64,000 nucleotides of DNA from assembly GCA_030762175.1 (NCBI GenBank), contig CM060834.1, forward strand, positions 62,849,501-62,913,500, given 5' to 3'. Shown here in pieces: positions 59,008-64,000 of the stretch. Source of the stretch: Metallyticus violacea (taxonomy: Eukaryota; Arthropoda; Insecta; Mantodea; Metallyticidae). A program made the translations under genes and the position numbers. Numbering within the stretch: position 1 is the stretch's first letter; every line of letters starts with the position of its first letter. The notes beneath the pieces were generated by a model. The model did not search any database. It saw only the letters and a list, made by a program, of their open reading frames with translations, and was not told the origin of the DNA.

Positions 59008-60300
59008 GCCTTAGAAAACCATAAAATTAAGAAAGTATCGGGAAAAGAAAACATTTATTTCGATGGTTTGAAACTTCATTAGAATCACTTTTTTCCGTTC
59101 TTACGTGAGTTAACTGGTTATCTTTCATTTTTCTTCTTTGATAGCTTTAGAAAAACATATTATGCGGAAAGAATCTCGAAAGGAAAACATTTTTTTTTTT
59201 GAAGTTTGGAAACTTCATAATAAACGCGTTTTGTGCGTTTCAAATAGAGATAACTATTTCTCCTTCATTATTCTAGTTTGATAGCCTTAGAAAACCATAA
59301 AATGAAGAAAGATTCGCAAAAAGAAACATTTATTTCGATGGTTGGAAACTTCATTAGAATCACTTTTTTTCCGTTCTTATTTGAGATAACTGTTTCTCTT
59401 TCATTTTTCTACTTTGATAGCCTTAGAAAAGCATATTATGCGGAAAGAATCTCGGAAAGAAAAAAATTTTTTTTCGAAGTTTGGAAACTTCAAAAGAATC
59501 GCGTTTTGTTGCGTTTCAAATGGAGATAACTATTTCTCCTATTTTATTCTAGTTTGGTATCCTTAGTAATCCATAAAATGAAGAAAGATTCGCGAAAAGA
59601 AAGCATTTATTTCGATGGTTGGAAACTTCATTAGAATCACATTTTTCCGTTCTTATTTGAGATAACTGGTTCTCTTTCATTATTCTACTTTGATAGCTTT
59701 AGAAAACCAGATTCTGCGCTAAGATTCTCGATAAGAAAAAATTTTTTTTCGAAGTTTGGTAACTTCAAAAGAATCGCGTTTTGTTGCGTATCAAATGGAG
59801 ATAACTATTTCCCCTTTATTATTCTAGTTTGATAGCCTTGAAAAACCATAAAATGAAGAAAGATTCGCGAAAAGAAAACATTTAAATCGATGGTTGGAAA
59901 CTTCATTAGAATCACTTTTTTCCGTTCTTATTTGAGATAACTGGTTCTCTTTCATTTTTCCTCTTTGATAGCTTTAGAAAAGCATATTATGCGGAAAGAA
60001 TCTCGTAGAGAAAACTTTTTTTTTTTCCAAGTATGGAAAATTATAAAGAATCTCGATTTGTTGAGTTTGATGGAGATATCTATTTCTCCTTCATTATTCT
60101 AGTTTGATAGCCTTAGAAAACCATAAAATGAAGAAAGATTCGCAAAAACAAAACATTTATTTCGATGGTTGGAAACTTCATTAGAATGACTTTTTTTCCA
60201 TTCTTGTATGAGATAACTGTTTATCTTTCATTTTTCTTCTTTGATAGCTTTAGAAATGCATATTGTGCGGAAATAATCTCCAAAAGAAAAGTTATTTTTT
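59008..60300. repeat. Copy of 30.98-31.26 kb joined to 34.27-35.30 kb
   Basis: 59,008-59,275 has GTATCGGG, TTACGTGAG and TTTGTGCGTTTC as at 30,978-31,250. From about 59,278 it follows 34,285 onward at offset 24,993 (AAAGAAACATTT, ATAACTGTTTC, GGTATCC, CCAGATTCTGCGC, TTTAAATCGATGG, GTATGGAAAATTATAAAG, TTGTATGAG, TTGTGCGG). Relative to the 17-monomer block, about five monomers are missing. Confidence 0.8.
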
Positions 60301-60838
60301 CGATGATTGGAAACTTCAAAAGAATCGCGTTTTGTTGCGTTTAAATGGAGATAACTATTTCTCCTTCATTATTCTGATTTGATAGCCTTAGAATACCATA
60401 AAATGAAGAAAGATTCGCAAAAAGGAAAAAGATTTATTTCGATGGTTGGAAACTTCATTAAAATGACTTTTTTTCCGTTCTTATTTGAGATAACTAGTTC
60501 TCTTTCCTTTTACCACTTTGAAAGCCTTAGAAAAGCATATTCTGCGCAAAGAATCTCGAAAAGAAAAAAAAAATTTCGAAGTTTGGATACTTCAAAGGAA
60601 TCCCGTTTTGTTGCGTTTCAAATGGAGATTACTATTTCTCCTTCATTATTCTAGTTTGATAGCCTTAGAAAACCATAAAATGAAGAAATTTTCGCGAAAA
60701 GAAAACATTTATTTCGATGGTTGGAAACTTCATTAGAATCACCTTTTTTTCCGTTCGTATTTCAGATAACTGGTTCTCTTTCAATTTTCCACTTTGATAG
60801 CCTTAGAAAAGCATATTATGCTGAAAGAATCTCGAAAA
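60301..60838. repeat. Segment of 29.24-29.78 kb type inserted in the block copy
   Basis: Half-B sequence CGATGATTGG, GCGTTTAAATGG, ACTAGTTCTC, TACCACTTTGAAAGCC, GAGATTACTATTTC and CAATTTTCC as at 29,240-29,780. It replaces the part of the 17-monomer block that has CCGAAAGATTC and CCGGTTCTC. It ends in the A/T tract near 60,840. Confidence 0.75.
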
Positions 60839-62580
60839 GAAAAATTTTTTTTTTCGAAGTTTGGAAACTTCAAAGAATCGCGTTTTGTTGCGTTTCAAAT
60901 GGAGATAACTATTTTTCCTTCATTATTCTAATTTGATAGCCTTAGAAAACCATAAAATGAAGAAAGATTCGCAAAAAGAAAACATTTATTTCGATGGTTG
61001 GAAACTTCATTAGAATCACTTTTTTTCCGTTCTTATTTGAGATAACTGGTTCTCTTTCCTTTTTCCACTTTGATAGCCTTAGAAATGCATATTATGCGGA
61101 AAGAATCTCGGAAAGAAAAAAATTTTTTTTCGAAGTTTGGAAACTTCAAAAGAATCGCGTTTTGTTGCGTTTCAAATGGAGATAACTATTTCTCCTATTT
61201 TATTCTAGTTTGATAGCCATAGAAAACCATAAAATGAAGAAAGATTCGCGAAAAGAAAACATTTATTTCGATGGTTGGAAACTTCATTAGAATCACTTTT
61301 TTTCTGTTCTTATTTGAGATAACTGGTTCTCTTATATTTTTCCAATTCGATAGCTTTGGAAAAGTTTATTATGCGGAAAGAATCTCCGAAAGAAAAAAAA
61401 TTTTTTCGAAGTTTGGAATCTTCACAAGAATCGCGTTTTGTAGCGTTTCAAATGGAGATAACTATTTCTCCTATTTTATTCTAGTTTGATAGCCTTAGAA
61501 AACCATAAAATGAAGAAAGATTCGCGAAAAGAAAAGACTTATTTCAGTTGTTGGAAACTTCATTAGAATCACTTTTTTTCCGTTCTTATATGAGATAACT
61601 GGTTATCTTTCATTTTTCTTCTTTGATAGCCTTAGAAAAGCATATTATGCCGAAAGAATCTCGAAAAGAAAAAAAAATTTTTGCAGTTAGGAAACTTCAA
61701 AGGAATCGCATTTTGTTATGTTTCAAGTGGAGATAACTATTTCTCCTTCATTATTCTAGTTTGATAGCCTTAGTAATCCATAAAATTAGAAAGATTCGCG
61801 AAAAGAAAACATTTATCTCGATGGTTGGAAACATCATTATAATCACTTTTTTTCCGTTCTTATTTGAGATAACTGTTTCTCTTTCATTTTTCCACTTTGA
61901 TAGCATTAGAAAAGCATATTATGCGGAAAGAATCTCGAAAAGAAAAATTTTTTTTTTCGAAGTTTGGAAACTTCAAAGAATCGCGTTTTGTTGCGTTTCA
62001 AATGGAGATAACTATTTTTCCTTTATTATTCTAGTTTGATAGCCTTAGAAAACCATAAAATGAAGAATGATTTGCGAAAAGAAAACATTTATTTCCATGG
62101 TTGGAAACTTCATTAGAATCACTTTTTTTCCGTTCTTATATGAGATAACTGGTTATCTTTCATTTTTCTTCTTTGATGGCCTTAGAAAAGCATATTATGC
62201 GGAAATAATCTCGAAAAGAAAATTTTTTTTTTCGAAGTTTGGAAACTTCAAAAGAATCGCGTTTTGTTGCGTTTCAAATGGAGATAACTATTTCTCCTTC
62301 AATATTCTAGTTTGATAACCTTAGAAAACCATAAAATGAAGAAAGTTTCGCGAAAAGAAAACATTTATTTCAATGGTTGGATGCTTCATTAGAATCACTT
62401 TTTTCCGTTCTGATATGAGATAACTGGTTATCTTTCTATTTTCTTCTTTGATAGCGTAAGAAAAGCATATTATGCGGAAAGAATCTCGAAAAGAAAAAAA
62501 ATTTTTGTTGTAGTTTCGAAACATATATAGAATCGCGTTTTGTTGAGTTTGATGGAGATAACTATTTCTCCTTCATTATT
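60839..62580. repeat. Copy of 40,525-42,266 (offset 20,314)
   Basis: Matches the second copy of the 17-monomer pair and its right flank. It carries CTCTTATATTT (61,331), the change that distinguishes copy 2 (41,017) from copy 1 (36,332), so it derives from copy 2 or the reverse. At 62,198 it has TATGCGGAAATAATC, like 46,260, where both 17-monomer copies have TATGCTGAAATAATC. Confidence 0.85.
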
Positions 62581-64000
62581 CCAGTTTGATAGCCTTAGAA
62601 AACCATAAAATGAAGAAAGATTCGCAAAAAGAAAAGATTTATTTCGATGGTTGAAAACTTCATTAGAATCACTTTTTTTCCGTTCTTATATGAGATAACT
62701 GGAAATTTTTCATTTTTCTTCTTTGATAGCCTTAGAAAAGCATATTATGCGGAAAGAATCTGGAAAAGAAAATTTTTTTTTTCGAAGTTTGGAAATTTCA
62801 AAAGAATCGCGTTTTGTTGCGTTTCAAATGGAGATAACTATTTCTCCTTCATTATTTTATTTTGATAGCCTTAGAAAACCATAAAATGAAGAAAGTTTCG
62901 CCAAAAGGAAACATTTATTTCGATGGTTGGAAACTTCATTAGAATCACTTTTTTTCGGTTCTTATTTTAGATAACTGGTTCTCTTTCCTTTTTCCACTTG
63001 GATAGACTTAGAAAAGCATATTATGCGGAAAGAATCTCCGAAAGAAATCGCGTTTTGTTGAGTTTGATGGATATAACTATTTCTCCTTCATTATTCTAGT
63101 TTGATATCCTTAGAAGACCATAAAATGAAGAAAGATTCGCAAAAAGAAAACAGTTATTTCGAAGGTTGGAAACTTCATTAGAATCACTTTTTTTCCGTTC
63201 TTCTTTGAGATAACTGGTTCTCTTTCATTTTTCTATTTTGATAGCTTTAGAAAAGCATATTCTGCGCAAAGAATCTCGAAAAGAAAAAAAAATTTTTTCG
63301 TAGTTTGGTAACTTCAAACGAATCCCGTTTTGTTGCGTTTCAAATGGAGATAACAATTTTCCTTCATTATTCTAGTTTGATAGCTTTGAAAAACCATAAA
63401 ATGAAGAAAGATTCGCAAAAAGAAAACTTTTATTTCGATGGTTGGAAACTTCATTAAAATCACTTTTTTTTCCGTTCTTATTTGATTTAACTGGTTCTCT
63501 TTCGTTTTCCACTTTGATTGCCTTAGAAAAGCATATTATGCGGAAAGTATCTCGAAGAGAAAAAAATTTATTTTCCAAGTTTGGAAACTTTAAAAGAATC
63601 GCGGTTTGTTGCGTTTCAAATGGAGATAACTATTTCTCCTTCATTATTATGGTTTGATCGCCTCAGAAAACCATAAAATCAAGAAAGGTTCGCGAAAAGA
63701 AAGCATTTATTTCGATTGTTGGAAACTTCATTTGAATCACTTTTTTTCCGTTCTTATTTGAGATAACTGGTTCTCTTTCATTTCTCTACTTTGATAGCCT
63801 TATAAAAGCATATTATGCGGAAACAATCTGGAAAAGAAAATGTTTTTTTTTCGAAGTTCTGAAACTTCAAAAGAATCGCGTTTTTTTGCGTTTCAAATGG
63901 GATAAACCATTTCTCCTTCATTATTCTAGTTTGATAGCCTTAGAAAACCATAAAATGAACAAAGATTTGCGAAAAGAAAATATTTATTTCCATTGTTGGA
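62581..64000. repeat. Terminal mosaic, array continues past the window
   Basis: 62,600-62,920 follows 43,080-43,400 (GGTTGAAAAC, ACTGGAAATTTTTC, ATTTTATTTTGATAG). 62,920-63,235 follows the deleted-monomer context of 42,330-42,645. 63,236-63,580 resembles 3,830-4,160 (CTGCGCAAAG, GTAGTTTGG, GATTTAACTGG). 63,580-64,000 follows 47,091-47,511 at offset 16,489 (GGAAACAATCTGG). It ends inside half A. Confidence 0.75.
62861..63099. repeat. Deleted 239-bp monomer, copy 3
   Basis: Same half-B deletion, but its half A begins with the TTTGATAGCC...GTTTCGCCAAAAGG type that is found at 43,345 onward, so the left part was replaced by recombination while the deletion and its right flank were kept. Confidence 0.88.

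Larger units (their letters stand above)
1..64000. repeat. Tandem satellite DNA array, ~277 bp monomer, entire window
   Basis: Seen directly: the same unit recurs from the first base to the last at spacings of about 275-279 bp, always in the same orientation. Every line carries recognisable parts of it (TTTGATAGCC, TTGGAAACTTC, GAGATAACT, TTCATTATTCTAG). The window starts inside half B of one unit and ends inside half A of another, so the array is longer than the window. Division gives about 231 units. I saw no interruption by unique DNA, transposon or gene. Known: arrays of this size are typical of eukaryotic centromeric, pericentromeric or subtelomeric heterochromatin. Inference: the location in the chromosome and the organism cannot be told from the sequence alone, and I do not recognise the family. 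Confidence 0.97.

Noticed and set aside
1..64000. About 100 short ORFs of 60-92 codons on the + strand, with MVGNFIRITFF-like starts, and a few on the - strand
   Set aside because: They repeat once per monomer, share no fixed frame at their ends, have low-complexity F/S/K-rich translations, and change frame with A/T-run length. No ribosome-binding or splice context, no domain. They are by-products of the satellite.
1..64000. CRISPR array
   Set aside because: The repeated unit is ~277 bp and contiguous; there are no short identical repeats separated by unique spacers.
1..64000. Telomere, rDNA, tRNA or microsatellite content
   Set aside because: No telomeric motif runs, no rRNA- or tRNA-like conserved stretches, and no simple repeats other than A/T runs inside the monomer were seen.
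1..64000. Naming the species or a known satellite family
   Set aside because: The unit does not match the Arabidopsis ~178 bp repeat or the human alpha satellite that I can recall, and no other marker is present; a name would be a guess.

Overview
The whole 64 kb window is one uninterrupted, head-to-tail satellite DNA array. I find no gene, RNA gene, transposon or other unique sequence. The repeat unit is about 277 bp (about 231 units by division). It is AT-rich (84 G/C of 277 in a hand-read monomer) and always in the same orientation. Each unit is itself an old dimer: half A (about 137 bp) and half B (about 140 bp) both open with TTTGATAGCCTTAGAAAA and share further boxes in the same order. 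The array runs off both ends of the window. A long array of this kind points to eukaryotic heterochromatin, typically centromeric, pericentromeric or subtelomeric. I do not recognise the satellite family and cannot name the organism.

Above the monomer there is a patchwork of copied multi-monomer blocks rather than one regular higher-order repeat. Region by region: 1-3,575 is repeated at 3,874-7,448 (offset 3,873 bp, 14 monomers). A heterogeneous stretch, 7.4-11.7 kb, contains a diverged 6-monomer duplication. A 7-monomer unit is tandemly duplicated (11,710-13,641 and 13,642-15,573). 15.8-17.4 kb is a copy of 5.8-8.0 kb lacking exactly two monomers. 17,464-22,194 copies 8,911-13,641. A block family of about 14 monomers starts at 22,445, 27,122 (short), 49,373 and 53,501. 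A 6-monomer tandem pair lies at 29,832-33,148. A nearly identical 17-monomer tandem pair (about 4.68 kb) lies at 32,623-42,001. 42-49 kb is a mosaic of shorter copies, including a 239 bp deleted monomer. 48.5-59 kb is a reshuffled copy of 20.7-31.2 kb, offset about 27.76 kb. 59-64 kb is built from pieces of 29-43 kb and 47 kb.

The most structured part of the monomer is half B. It holds an 11-bp dyad (GCATATTATGC), then an A-run/T-run of variable length, then a 16-bp dyad GAAGTTTGGAAACTTC. Many of the copy junctions I could place fall in or near this A/T tract. The many short ORFs (about 60-92 codons) are by-products of the repeat: they share one amino end but finish in three different frames according to A/T-tract length, so they are not annotated as genes. 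Block boundaries were found by eye from shared variants and constant offsets and are approximate to a few tens of bases unless stated.
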